Shown piece after piece: positions 16,601 through 23,926 of a stretch of DNA of 42,298 nucleotides; position 1 is the stretch's first letter; each line of letters opens with the position of its first letter. Under the pieces are notes generated by a model. It did no database searches. It had not been told where the DNA came from and saw only the letters and a list, made by a program, of their open reading frames with translations. Source of the stretch: Thermoplasmata archaeon UBA184 (lineage in GTDB: Archaea; Thermoplasmatota; Thermoplasmata; Lutacidiplasmatales; UBA184); contig DAEB01000017.1 in the NCBI GenBank assembly GCA_002495185.1, positions 1 through 42,298 of the forward strand, given 5' to 3'. Made by a program: the position numbers and the translations under genes.

Positions 16601-17251
16601 AACCAGCGCGCGGTCGAGGAGTACGACCAGGAGAAGAGCCGCGCGGACGAGTTCCAGACCGAGGTCGAGCGCCTGACGAGCGAGAAGAACGAACTCCTCG
16701 TCCTCGTCGGCGAGATCGAGAAGAAGAAGCGCGAGAAGATCACCGAGGTCGTCGCGCAGGTCGGGACCCACTTCAAGGAGATCTACGGCGAGCTGTCGGC
16801 CGGCGGCGAGGGCGAGATCGCGCTCGAGAATCCGGACGACCCGCTCGCGGGCGGCCTCCTCATCAAGGCGCGGCCGGTCGGGAAGACGGTCGCCCGGCTC
16901 GAGCAGCTCTCGGGCGGTGAGAAGTCGCTTGCGAGCCTTGCGTTCATCTTCTCGATGCAGCGCTACGACCCGAGCCCCCTCTATGTGTTCGACGAGGTCG
17001 ACATGTCGCTGGACGGCCTCAACGCCGAGTTCGTCGGTCGGATGCTCCGGCGCAACGCGGAGCGAGCCCAGTTCATCGTGATCTCGCTGCGGAAGGTCAC
17101 CCTCAAGTTCGCCCACCACCTCCTCGGGGTCACGATGCGGGGCGACGGTTGCTCCCGCGTCGTCGGGATCGACCTCGACGACATCCACGACGTGGAGAAC
17201 CGCGAGAACGCTCGGGCCCCGGAGGCGGCTCCGCCGCTCGAGGCCCGATGA
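13625..17251 (+). CDS. smc: Chromosome segregation protein SMC
   Basis: 1,208 residues, the usual length of SMC, the ATPase that organises and segregates the chromosome as a dimer with kleisin ScpA. N-terminal head: LKRVKLRNFKSFAG and Walker A GPNGMGKS (31-38, where the usual third variable residue is Ser rather than Met), then LVQQGDINKI as Q-loop. Long coiled coils flank a hinge at about residues 515-680 (GKVRGIRGTVEELAEF ... GAISGGYI). The C-terminal head has signature LSGGEKSLASLAF and Walker B LYVFDEVDMSLDG near residue 1120. ATG at 13625 has a good Shine-Dalgarno. The stop overlaps the scpA start (ATGA). The protein is cytoplasmic and nucleoid-bound. Confidence 0.97.
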   Translation: MHLKRVKLRNFKSFAGSTEIPLQSGFTGVAGPNGMGKSNISDAILFVLGPTSSKALRAERLTHLFFNGGSSKKPATECEVSLVFDNADKLLPVETPEVEVTRYVKLAPSDPDGYYSYFYVNGKRTTQTEIDSLLSHARLSGDGYNLVQQGDINKIVTMGPIPRRGLVERLAGISQFDEELERAATKRADLDGNLDRIQTLLTDIKSRLQGLEGQRLLAIQYKQLQDDKKRNEARLARAGHRLAERELATCRKQVDEVRAEIGELDRSRTELASEQARLASAIDAIDKAIAEAGGEAAVKFKQEVDEKKMAYARLDQNLGHLREALEALSTQADELSKSLKADETQEASLREQESGLAGQLAKLEKASEENAREIQTATGSPGKGRDKLALVRKQQIELSRQIESKQDSWTQAVQSRETASATLRTAEASEAQAEDDLREREVEVKDLELRIKEASPGKSGTGTATGDLQKELFALKTKEKNLTAEVDRLGQEVLELNRRYMALDARLKARAEGGARPTALAAVDYLLSQRNLGKVRGIRGTVEELAEFDPKLKTALQVAGGSRFQALVVESDQVAEECIKLLRDEKRGRATFLPLNKMLPGRAHGKSLVVAKSSGATGFAIDLVKFDESLRSAFWYVFGETVVMEDLARARAQMGGVRLVTLTGDLIEATGAISGGYIDPSSQGRGSDSAIELKRLGDELREKGAAETAGRSELAKVTERIRAVAEELSTRSIQDQASKSARAAFDKDLEAARDRLSTSRARIGAARAEQKKAEATLAEAEADVTRLAGEIAALKEQAQKVQEQYLSQLPEAVSAHLRSLQEAAQKTAEERVRVNGELESVRASLAALATNLEARRADLEKAQKEISAKKKEIVQTERSLKESRAALEALKSVESKQSESQRAQTEKKRTLDAERLSVTAKLAQAEANLETRRSMLVQEETRLAQAETRVNELNEALKQFPQPEPDEKPVSVEELKRKIAALDQQIQSMGDVNQRAVEEYDQEKSRADEFQTEVERLTSEKNELLVLVGEIEKKKREKITEVVAQVGTHFKEIYGELSAGGEGEIALENPDDPLAGGLLIKARPVGKTVARLEQLSGGEKSLASLAFIFSMQRYDPSPLYVFDEVDMSLDGLNAEFVGRMLRRNAERAQFIVISLRKVTLKFAHHLLGVTMRGDGCSRVVGIDLDDIHDVENRENARAPEAAPPLEAR

Positions 17252-18255
17252 CGATCTCGGAGTCGGATGCACAGGAGCTCGCGCCGACGGTGGCCCCGGT
17301 GGTCGCCAAGGTGGAACCGACCCTGGAGGAGCGCGCAACCGCCCTTCCGCGGGAGGCGGCGGAGAAGGTGCTTCGCTACCTCGTCTTCCACCGCTCGCTG
17401 CTCGGAGAGGAGGAGTCTTCGACGCCGCTCCTCGAGCGATACCTCACGCTGGTCGAGAGCCTGAAGGAAGGCGTCCACGTCGTGATCCCGGACCCGTTCC
17501 AAAAGGCGATCGCGCTCCTCTTCGAGCTCGTGATGGAAGAGGAGTTCGACCCGTGGGAGATCGACCTCGTCAAGTTCACCGAGGCGTACCTCGAACGGGT
17601 CCGGGAGGACGGTGCGGTCAACTTCGCGATCGCCGGCCGCCTCCTCTACATGGCCTGGAACATCCTCTACCTCCAGTCCGAGGAGATCCTCAAGATGCGC
17701 GTCGCGGCCGAGCAGGCGCTCGAAGGCGACTCGGGTCTCTCGGACGCCGGCGACACCGGCTACCTGCCGTTGCTCGAGACCCCCGAGGCGGTCGACCTCA
17801 CGAGCACGGTGCTTGGCTCGACGGACCCCCCGCCCCTGCTCGAGATGGTCCGGCACCCCGAGTCCCGTCCCGTCTCGCTCCTCGAGCTCGTCCGGGCGTT
17901 CGGTGAAGCGGAGGCCGACGCTCGACGGGCGCTGCGTATCGAGGAGCTTCGCGACCGACTCCGAGAGGAGCAACGGGCGCCCCCCGAGGTCCTCGTTCAC
18001 GGGGAGGTCCCCGAGCGGGACCTCGAGGACACCTGGGCGGCGGCGCTCCACCACCCGCTCGGAGAGCCGTTCCCTCTCCTCGACCTCTGGAACCCGCTCT
18101 CGGGCCGGGACCGCCTCGTCGCGGTCTTCCTGGCCCTCCTCTTCCTTGCCCGGGAGAGCGCCGTGGAGCTCCGCCAGGAGGTCCTCGGCGCTTCCCCGGT
18201 CCTCGTCGTGCGGACCGCCGAAGTCCGTACTCCGACCGTCACGGAGGCGCACTAG
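17248..18255 (+). CDS. scpA: Segregation and condensation protein ScpA (kleisin)
   Basis: 335 residues. Kleisins bridge the SMC heads and close the ring. The N-terminal region contains LVESLKEGVHVVIPDPFQKA and the recognisable FDPWEIDLVKFTEAYLERV (helix-turn motif that contacts the SMC coiled-coil neck), then NFAIAGRLLYMAWNILYLQS. The C-terminal part (SGRDRLVAVFLALLFLARES) is the winged helix that touches the SMC cap. ATG at 17248 overlaps the smc stop by 4 nt, so translation is coupled. The middle third is longer and more charged than in bacterial ScpA. scpB follows after 30 nt. Confidence 0.93.
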   Translation: MTISESDAQELAPTVAPVVAKVEPTLEERATALPREAAEKVLRYLVFHRSLLGEEESSTPLLERYLTLVESLKEGVHVVIPDPFQKAIALLFELVMEEEFDPWEIDLVKFTEAYLERVREDGAVNFAIAGRLLYMAWNILYLQSEEILKMRVAAEQALEGDSGLSDAGDTGYLPLLETPEAVDLTSTVLGSTDPPPLLEMVRHPESRPVSLLELVRAFGEAEADARRALRIEELRDRLREEQRAPPEVLVHGEVPERDLEDTWAAALHHPLGEPFPLLDLWNPLSGRDRLVAVFLALLFLARESAVELRQEVLGASPVLVVRTAEVRTPTVTEAH

Positions 18256-18285
18256 ACCGTCAGTCTCGCAGGAGAGGAAGAGTCG

Positions 18286-18963
18286 ATGCCGTCAAAACTC
18301 GATGACCTGGTCTTCCAGGTCGAAGCGGTGCTGTTCGCGAGCGGAAAGCCGCTCGCGGTGAAAGAGATCGCGGACGCGCTGGGCCTCGTCGACTACCGGC
18401 CCGTCCAGCGCGCCGTCCGAACGCTCGAACAGACGTACGGGAACCGCCAGTCGGCGCTCGAGGTCCGGCGGGTCGGGGACCGCTACGCCCTCCAGCTTCA
18501 GGAGAAGTACGTCCCGACCGTCCACTCCGTGACGCCGGTCGAGATGGCTCCGCGCACGCTGCGAGCCCTCACGCTCATCGCGTACCACCAGCCGATCCTC
18601 CAGAGCCACCTCGTGCGCATGATCGGGGACGTCGCGTACGAGGAGGTCCAGCGCCTGCGGGGGATCGGGCTCGTACACACCGAGCCGAAAGGCTCCACGC
18701 TCGACCTCACGACGACCCGCCGGTTCGCCGAGTACTTCGGGATCGCCTCCACCCGTCCGGAGGAGATCCGACGGTTCCTCGAGCAGAAGCTCGGGGTCGC
18801 CCCGGCCGCCGAACCACCCTCGGCGTCGCCCTCGCCCGTCGAGGGAGGGGCCCCGCCGGAGCCCTCGCCACTCGACGAGGGGCCCAAGGAGCCCGCCGGA
18901 CCCTCACCGGATCCCGGGTCGGACGACGATAGCCCGCCGGCGGACCCGCCACTTCCGTCGTAA
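18286..18963 (+). CDS. scpB: Segregation and condensation protein ScpB
   Basis: 225 residues. ScpB dimers bind ScpA and regulate the SMC ring. Two winged helices are visible: residues 5-80 (DDLVFQVEAVLFASGKPLAV, LGLVDYRPVQRAVRTLEQ) and 85-160 (LRALTLIAYHQPILQSHLVRM, YEEVQRLRGIGLVHTEPKG). The last 55 residues form an acidic Pro/Ser/Glu-rich tail absent from most relatives and probably disordered. ATG at 18286 follows GGAGAGGAAGAG, a good Shine-Dalgarno. Third gene of the smc operon. Confidence 0.93.
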   Translation: MPSKLDDLVFQVEAVLFASGKPLAVKEIADALGLVDYRPVQRAVRTLEQTYGNRQSALEVRRVGDRYALQLQEKYVPTVHSVTPVEMAPRTLRALTLIAYHQPILQSHLVRMIGDVAYEEVQRLRGIGLVHTEPKGSTLDLTTTRRFAEYFGIASTRPEEIRRFLEQKLGVAPAAEPPSASPSPVEGGAPPEPSPLDEGPKEPAGPSPDPGSDDDSPPADPPLPS

Positions 18964-18984
18964 CGACGACCGGAAAGACCGGCT

Positions 18985-21357
18985 CTAGAACGCCCCACAC
19001 TGGGGGCAGCGCACCGGTTCCGAGGGACGGATCGCGCCGCAGAACGGACACAGGAACGTCGACCCCGGACCCCCGGTGTGCATGCCGAGGTGCGGAGGAC
19101 CACCCCCGCCCCACTCGGCGCCGGACGGCACCCCCGTCGAGATCGACCGGGGCCGCCGGGGGCGGGCGGCGAGAAGGACCATGAGGACGGCGACCGCGAT
19201 CCCGACGCCGAAGATGATGAAGATGAGGTCCCAGGGGATCGAACCTCCCCCGGACGATCCGCCCGACGGCAGGGTCGGGGTCGGACCGAGGTAGAGATAC
19301 CCTCGGACCGTCGTGTTCTCATCGACCGCGAGGAAGGCGGGTGCGGTCACTTCCCCCCACCCCGTGACCGCGTCCCATCCCGCCGCCGCGGAGAAGACGT
19401 AGTTGGCGCCCGTCGTCACGTCGACGAAGGGGTCCCCGCCCGACGCGGGAAACGCCGTGAAGAAGCTCGCGATGCGGTAGACCTCGGGGTCGAGGAACCC
19501 GAGGGAGGTCCAGGAGGACCCGCCCGAGCGGTTGTTCTCGACCGCGACGACGTCGGCGAGGAGACCGGCGAGCACGGGGGACGCGACGCTCGTGCCTTCG
19601 AGGACGGTGAAGTAGACGTTCCCGGAGGAGTCCGCGGCGATCGTGGCGATCGTCGAATTCGCGGGCATTGCAATATCCGGACCGGACCTCCCGAGCGACT
19701 TCTGCCCCTGGAGCACGGTCGCGTTGACGATCGCCGGCTGAGCGGCCGAGTGGAACTGCCACCATGGCTCCGAAAACACCGAGCTCGCACCGCCCTCCGA
19801 CCCCGCGTACTGTCCCGGTCCTCCCTCCGTATCCCACCACGCGCTCACGTCGATCAGCGAGCCGTCGTGCGGGTCGTAGGAGAGGTTGAGCACCGTGCCG
19901 TTGTAGGACGACGTCGGAGTTCCCGAGAAGTCGAGCGAGACCCCGCCCACCGAGAGAGCGCCCGAAAGGTTGGTCGCGTCGCTCGCCGGCCAGACGGGCC
20001 ACTGGCCATCCCCCCGGCCGGTCTGGGAGTCCGGAGCGTTCCCTTGGTCGCCGCTCGCGGAAAGGATCGTAACGCCCGTGGCCGCTGCGGTGAGCAGCTC
20101 GACGCTCCAGGCCGAATCGTTGAGGTCGGGCAACCCGAACGAGCAGCTGACGACCGCGAGATGGGCCGGGGCGTACGAGTACGCGAGCGCTTGCGACAGG
20201 GCCTGCGCGAAGTAGTCCGCGGCGTCCCCGTTCGTCACGGAGGAGGACTCCAGCAGGCTCTCGGCGAAGTAGAAGTTGTAGAGCGAAGCTCCCGGCGCGA
20301 GGCTCCCGGCCATCTCCAGGTCCAGGGAGTTTTCGACCTCATACTCCGTCGAGTCGTTGTTGTTCCCGAACGAGCCGGGGTAGGGCGGAGTCACCCCGCC
20401 CGCCATCACCGGGATTCCGGCGAGGCTCGGCATCGGCCAGCCCGGGCCCAACGTGCTGTTGAGGTAGGTGTTGATGACGGTGGGGTCCCAGGGGGGGAGG
20501 TTGATCCCGAGGGTACTGTTGTACGAGCTGACCAAGAGCGTCGCGATGGCGACCGAGCTCGGATATGTCGCCCCGGCGACGCTGCCAGCTCCCGGGAACA
20601 GGTGAGTGGCCCCGTAGGCTTGCGTGAAGTCCGACCCGACGAACCAGTTGACACCGAGAGCGGGGTCGTAGATGAACTGGGAGCGTCCGGTCGGGAATAG
20701 GTGCATCGGCGCGATGTGCGCGGTCGACTCCGCAGCGAGTTCGGCCGTTGGGACATTCGAAAGGCCACTGACCCCCGAAACGAGGCCGGCGAGTGGGCCG
20801 GGGAGCGTGGGCGAGCCCACCGCGGTGTAGAGGTGGAGTCCCCCGCTCCATCCGAACGAGACAAGGGTGACCCCAAAGAGCCGGTCGACGGTGGCCGCCG
20901 GCAGAATCCCCGACACGATCGAGCCGTCCGGCGAGGCGGACACTGACCTCGCTCCCGCGGCGGAGAGGGCCGCTTCCACGCTGCGCGTCTGGGATGCCGG
21001 GGGAGCGAACCGGTCGACGAACTCCGGGAAGGTCACGAAGTGGCGATAGCCCGGAGACGAGGGGTTCTCGACTCCTTCTAGGAATTGGGTCAGCGCCGAG
21101 GAGCGAGGGTTCGAGAGCGTCAGGGTGAGCGAAATCGAGGTCGTGCCCGGGAGGTCCTCCACGACCGAGTGAGCAGGAAGGTGGACGACATCCGTCGAGA
21201 GTGCGGAGGCGGGGTCCGCGGCTCCACTCGACCGGGATCCCGCGTGCGCGCCCACGAGGAGAGAGGCAATGACGAGCAGGACTGCCACGAGCGCTGCGGC
21301 GATGGGCCCACGATGACGCATCGAGCGACGAGAGGCGCTGCCTCCTAATGAGGTCAT
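18985..21357 (-). CDS. Sedolisin (peptidase S53) with signal peptide, membrane anchor and cytoplasmic zinc ribbon
   Basis: 790 residues. Signal peptide: hydrophobic IAAALVAVLLVIASLLVGAH (19-38). Propeptide: residues about 60-215, with FLEGVENPSSPGYRHFVTF, the pro-kumamolisin signature. Catalytic domain: Glu342 and Asp346 (EVENSLDLEM), oxyanion Asp437 (SASGDQG), nucleophile Ser590 (GTSVASP), and a calcium-site-like DVTTGANYVFSAAAGWDAVTG. Sedolisins are acid-active serine-carboxyl proteases, self-processed outside the cell. The C-terminus adds a membrane helix (WDLIFIIFGVGIAVAVLMVLL, 709-729) and a CPFC...CPQC zinc ribbon (770-787) that would be in the cytoplasm. ATG at 21357, with a TTG one codon upstream, lies about 27 nt from the shared TATA at 21384. 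Confidence 0.9.
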   Translation of the reverse strand: MTSLGGSASRRSMRHRGPIAAALVAVLLVIASLLVGAHAGSRSSGAADPASALSTDVVHLPAHSVVEDLPGTTSISLTLTLSNPRSSALTQFLEGVENPSSPGYRHFVTFPEFVDRFAPPASQTRSVEAALSAAGARSVSASPDGSIVSGILPAATVDRLFGVTLVSFGWSGGLHLYTAVGSPTLPGPLAGLVSGVSGLSNVPTAELAAESTAHIAPMHLFPTGRSQFIYDPALGVNWFVGSDFTQAYGATHLFPGAGSVAGATYPSSVAIATLLVSSYNSTLGINLPPWDPTVINTYLNSTLGPGWPMPSLAGIPVMAGGVTPPYPGSFGNNNDSTEYEVENSLDLEMAGSLAPGASLYNFYFAESLLESSSVTNGDAADYFAQALSQALAYSYAPAHLAVVSCSFGLPDLNDSAWSVELLTAAATGVTILSASGDQGNAPDSQTGRGDGQWPVWPASDATNLSGALSVGGVSLDFSGTPTSSYNGTVLNLSYDPHDGSLIDVSAWWDTEGGPGQYAGSEGGASSVFSEPWWQFHSAAQPAIVNATVLQGQKSLGRSGPDIAMPANSTIATIAADSSGNVYFTVLEGTSVASPVLAGLLADVVAVENNRSGGSSWTSLGFLDPEVYRIASFFTAFPASGGDPFVDVTTGANYVFSAAAGWDAVTGWGEVTAPAFLAVDENTTVRGYLYLGPTPTLPSGGSSGGGSIPWDLIFIIFGVGIAVAVLMVLLAARPRRPRSISTGVPSGAEWGGGGPPHLGMHTGGPGSTFLCPFCGAIRPSEPVRCPQCGAF

Positions 21358-21383
21358 CAACCCCCGCGGGAATCCGACAATCC

Positions 21384-21389
21384 TTTAGA
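21384..21389. promoter_or_regulatory. TATA-like element shared by two divergent leaderless genes
   Basis: TTTAGA in the 55-base gap sits about 27 nt from ATG 21357 on the minus strand (sedolisin) and about 26 nt from ATG 21413 on the plus strand (HIT protein). As nothing else in the gap is A/T-rich, the one element probably drives both directions. Confidence 0.5.
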
Positions 21390-21412
21390 CGGACTCGGGG
21401 TCCGGGCCGCCA

Positions 21413-21838
21413 ATGCCCGAATCCCGCGGGGAGCGCGCGTCCCGGTGCGTCTTCTGCGAGATCGTCGCCCACCGTCTCAAGGCGTACATCGTCTTCGAAG
21501 ACGACGCGACCATGGCCTTCCTCGATAGCTATCCCTTTACGCGCGGGCATCTTCTGGTCGTCTCGAAGCGGCACGGTGCTCGGCTCACCGACCTTGAGTG
21601 GGAGGACCAGATGGCGCTCATCCGAACCCTGGACGAACTTTGCCGAAGAGCCGAACGTCTGTCGCCCGATTACAACCTCGCGCTCAACGCCGGGGCGAAC
21701 GCGGGGCAGGTCGTCTTCCACGTTCACTTCCACATCATTCCGCGCTACGGCGAGGAGAACCCGTTTCTCGTTTCCCCCCGGCCCGCGCTCGACGCGAACG
21801 ATGCCCGGGCGCTCGTCGTCGAGCTCTCCGCACCCTGA
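21413..21838 (+). CDS. HIT-family nucleotide hydrolase/transferase
   Basis: 141 residues. The histidine triad HVHFHIIPR (residues about 104-112) is the nucleophile-bearing motif of HIT proteins, which split nucleotide phosphoramidates or dinucleoside polyphosphates. The N-terminal CVFCEIV has the CxxC that often joins later residues to bind zinc, and GHLLVVSKRHGARLTDL is the family beta-strand region. Leaderless start from TATA at 21384. The MEMO gene follows after 11 nt with its own Shine-Dalgarno, so the two are likely co-transcribed. Exact substrate unknown. Confidence 0.92.
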   Translation: MPESRGERASRCVFCEIVAHRLKAYIVFEDDATMAFLDSYPFTRGHLLVVSKRHGARLTDLEWEDQMALIRTLDELCRRAERLSPDYNLALNAGANAGQVVFHVHFHIIPRYGEENPFLVSPRPALDANDARALVVELSAP

Positions 21839-21849
21839 GGTGGGAGGAG

Positions 21850-22710
21850 ATGGCGAAGGCTCCCCGCCCTCCGGCCGTCGCGGGACAGTTCTACGAGGCC
21901 GACCCGGCGGCCCTCGCACGTCAGGTCGAGGCGTGCTTTACCGGGTCGCGCGGGCCAGGATCGCTTCCCACCCCCCAGCGCTCGAACGAGCGCCGGGTTC
22001 GGGCGGCGGTCGTGCCGCACGCGGGCTACGTCTTTTCCGGAGAGATCGCGGCCCATGCCTACGCGCTGATCGCAGCGGACCGGCCGCCCGAGAGCGTCCT
22101 CATCCTGGGGGTCGACCACTACGGGATGAGCCGTGGTGCGGCCCTATCGGACCGCCCGTGGCTCACGCCGCTCGGACCGACCCCGGTCGATTCGGACCTC
22201 GTCCGAGCGCTGGCCCGAGCGCCGGTCGAGGTCGATGAGTCGGCTCATCTTCGCGAACACTCGATCGAGGTGCAACTGCCGTTCCTGGAGTACGTCCTTC
22301 CGCATCCGAAGTTCTTCCCGCTCGAGGTCGGATTTGGCCCGTACGACTTCCTGGACGAAGTGGCGAAGGTCGTCCGCTCGGCCATCCGGGGACACGACGT
22401 TCTCTTGATCGCCTCCACGGACTTCTCCCACTACGTCCCGCCGTCGACCGCCGACCGCCTCGACCACATGGCGATTGCCCAGATCCTCGCGAGCGACCCC
22501 CGCGGGCTCTACGACACGGTGACCCGAAACGACATCTCGATGTGCGGGATTGCGCCGACGACCGTCCTTCTGGCGGTCCTTCAGGGCATGGACGCGCGGC
22601 CCCGCCTCCTCCGTTGGGGGCATTCCGGCGAGGTAGAGAAGATGCGGGAGGTCGTCGGGTATGCGTCCCTCGTCTTCGAGAGCGGTCCGTCTCGCTCGCC
22701 CGTTAAATAG
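21850..22710 (+). CDS. MEMO1-family protein (AmmeMemoRadiSam-type, UPF0103)
   Basis: 286 residues. The family has a dioxygenase-like fold with conserved histidines; here PPAVAGQFYEAD at the start, VVPHAGYVFSGEIAAHAY (metal-site His), VLILGVDHYG, REHSIEVQLPFLEYV and IASTDFSHYVP are the classic blocks. Its role is unsettled; archaeal relatives associate with radical-SAM and AMMECR1 proteins. ATG at 21850 follows GGGAGG (21842-21847). The longer frame beginning at 21598 overlaps the HIT gene and is not needed. The dCTP deaminase promoter seems to lie across its stop codon. Confidence 0.93.
   Translation: MAKAPRPPAVAGQFYEADPAALARQVEACFTGSRGPGSLPTPQRSNERRVRAAVVPHAGYVFSGEIAAHAYALIAADRPPESVLILGVDHYGMSRGAALSDRPWLTPLGPTPVDSDLVRALARAPVEVDESAHLREHSIEVQLPFLEYVLPHPKFFPLEVGFGPYDFLDEVAKVVRSAIRGHDVLLIASTDFSHYVPPSTADRLDHMAIAQILASDPRGLYDTVTRNDISMCGIAPTTVLLAVLQGMDARPRLLRWGHSGEVEKMREVVGYASLVFESGPSRSPVK
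22702..22709 (+). promoter_or_regulatory. TATA box for dCTP deaminase, overlapping the previous stop codon
   Basis: GTTAAATA runs into the TAG of the MEMO gene (22708-22710) and lies 31 to 38 nt upstream of ATG 22740, so the deaminase gene can be transcribed apart from HIT-MEMO. Confidence 0.5.
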
Positions 22711-22739
22711 AGAAGGAGACTGGGCGCGCCCGGCCCCCG

Positions 22740-23306
22740 ATGATCCTGTCGGACGTCGCGATCCGGGACGCGTTGAAGGACGGACGGATCGTCATCCGTC
22801 CGTTCCGACCGCCGTGTCTCGGGACGAATTCCTATGACGTCCACCTCGGGCCGTATCTCGCCGTCTACGAGGACGCGGCGCTCGACGCTCGTCGGGACAA
22901 TCGCGTACGGGAGTTCCGGATTCCCCCGGAGGGATACGTCCTCATCCCGGGACAGCTCTACCTCGGCGTCACCGAGGAGTACACCGAGACCCACGGCTAC
23001 GTGCCGTTCCTCGAGGGGAAGTCGAGCGTGGGACGGCTCGGGATCGACATCCACTCGACCGCCGGAAAAGGAGACGAGGGGTTTTGCAACTACTGGACGC
23101 TCGAGATGAGCGTCAAGCTGCCGGTCCGCATCTACTCGGGGATGCCGGTCGGACAGCTGATCTATTTCGAGATCTCCGGCCCGGTGCGGCGGAGCTATTC
23201 GGACAAGCGCTCGGCGAAGTACCGTCGAGTATCCGCGCATCCGACCCCCTCGCGCATGTACCTCAACTTCGCGCGGCGAGCGCCCGCGCGCCGTCGACGG
23301 ACCTGA
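22740..23306 (+). CDS. dcd: dCTP deaminase (possibly bifunctional with dUTPase activity)
   Basis: 188 residues, homologous to the trimeric dCTP deaminase/dUTPase family that makes dUTP or dUMP for thymidylate synthesis. Seen are ILSDVAIRDALKDGRIVIRP at the start, SYDVHLGPY, the active-site EGKSSVGRLGIDIHSTAG and WTLEMSVKLPVRI holding the catalytic Glu. GQLIYFEISG is the usual C-terminal strand, and the tail is basic. Motif spacing does not tell the mono- from the bifunctional enzyme, the latter being common in archaea. Short gap of 7 nt to the acetyltransferase gene. Confidence 0.92.
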   Translation: MILSDVAIRDALKDGRIVIRPFRPPCLGTNSYDVHLGPYLAVYEDAALDARRDNRVREFRIPPEGYVLIPGQLYLGVTEEYTETHGYVPFLEGKSSVGRLGIDIHSTAGKGDEGFCNYWTLEMSVKLPVRIYSGMPVGQLIYFEISGPVRRSYSDKRSAKYRRVSAHPTPSRMYLNFARRAPARRRRT

Positions 23307-23313
23307 GGTCGCC

Positions 23314-23922
23314 ATGGCTCGACCCGACGCCCTTTCCCAACGCGTCGCCCACCTTCGAGTTCCCCTGCGAGGACCGAGGGTCGCCCTCGTGCCGACCGAA
23401 CGAAGTTTTGTCCCCGAGTACGTTCGTCTTCTGAGCGAGCCGTCCGTCGCGCGATGGACGCTCCGAATCCCGTACCCGTACTCGGCGCGGGACGCGCGGC
23501 AGTGGGTCGCCTTCTCCGCGAAGAACCGGCGGACCGGCTCCGCCCTGGGTCTCACGATCGTCCGGCGCACGGACGGAGCGGTCATGGGCGGGGTGGGCCT
23601 CCATCACCTGGATGGGGGGTCCGAGTGCGCCGAAGTCGGCTACTGGCTCGGGAAACCGTTCCGCGGGCACGGGTACGCCACCGAGGCGGTGAGCATCCTC
23701 GTTCGCGCGGGTTTCGAGCGGCTTCGCCTCCACCGCATCGAGGCCCTCGTCCTGCCCCGAAACCTCGCCTCTCGGCGGGTACTCTCGCGCTGCGGGTTTC
23801 GCTACGAGGGCCGGATCCGAGACGAAGTCCAGAAGGAGGGTCGCTGGCAGACGACGCTCCTCTTCTCTCGGCTCGTGACGGACCCGGGCCCTCCTCGGCG
23901 AAGGAGCCGACCCCGGGCGTGA
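23314..23922 (+). CDS. GNAT N-acetyltransferase, RimJ/RimL-like
   Basis: 202 residues. Blocks of the RimJ/L subgroup are present: EPSVARWTLRIPYPYS, EVGYWLGKPFRGHGYATEAV (acetyl-CoA pyrophosphate loop), and VLPRNLASRRVLSRCGFRYE with the characteristic Asn followed by Ser. Such enzymes acetylate ribosomal protein N-termini, or other amines. ATG at 23314 follows GAGGT. It ends 4 nt before the convergent leuS stop. Confidence 0.9.
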   Translation: MARPDALSQRVAHLRVPLRGPRVALVPTERSFVPEYVRLLSEPSVARWTLRIPYPYSARDARQWVAFSAKNRRTGSALGLTIVRRTDGAVMGGVGLHHLDGGSECAEVGYWLGKPFRGHGYATEAVSILVRAGFERLRLHRIEALVLPRNLASRRVLSRCGFRYEGRIRDEVQKEGRWQTTLLFSRLVTDPGPPRRRSRPRA

Positions 23923-23926
23923 ACGG

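Noticed and set aside
15355..16920. Open frame of about 520 codons inside smc
   Set aside because: It is out of frame with the coiled coil and composed of Arg, Gly, Glu and Pro; smc is intact in its own frame.
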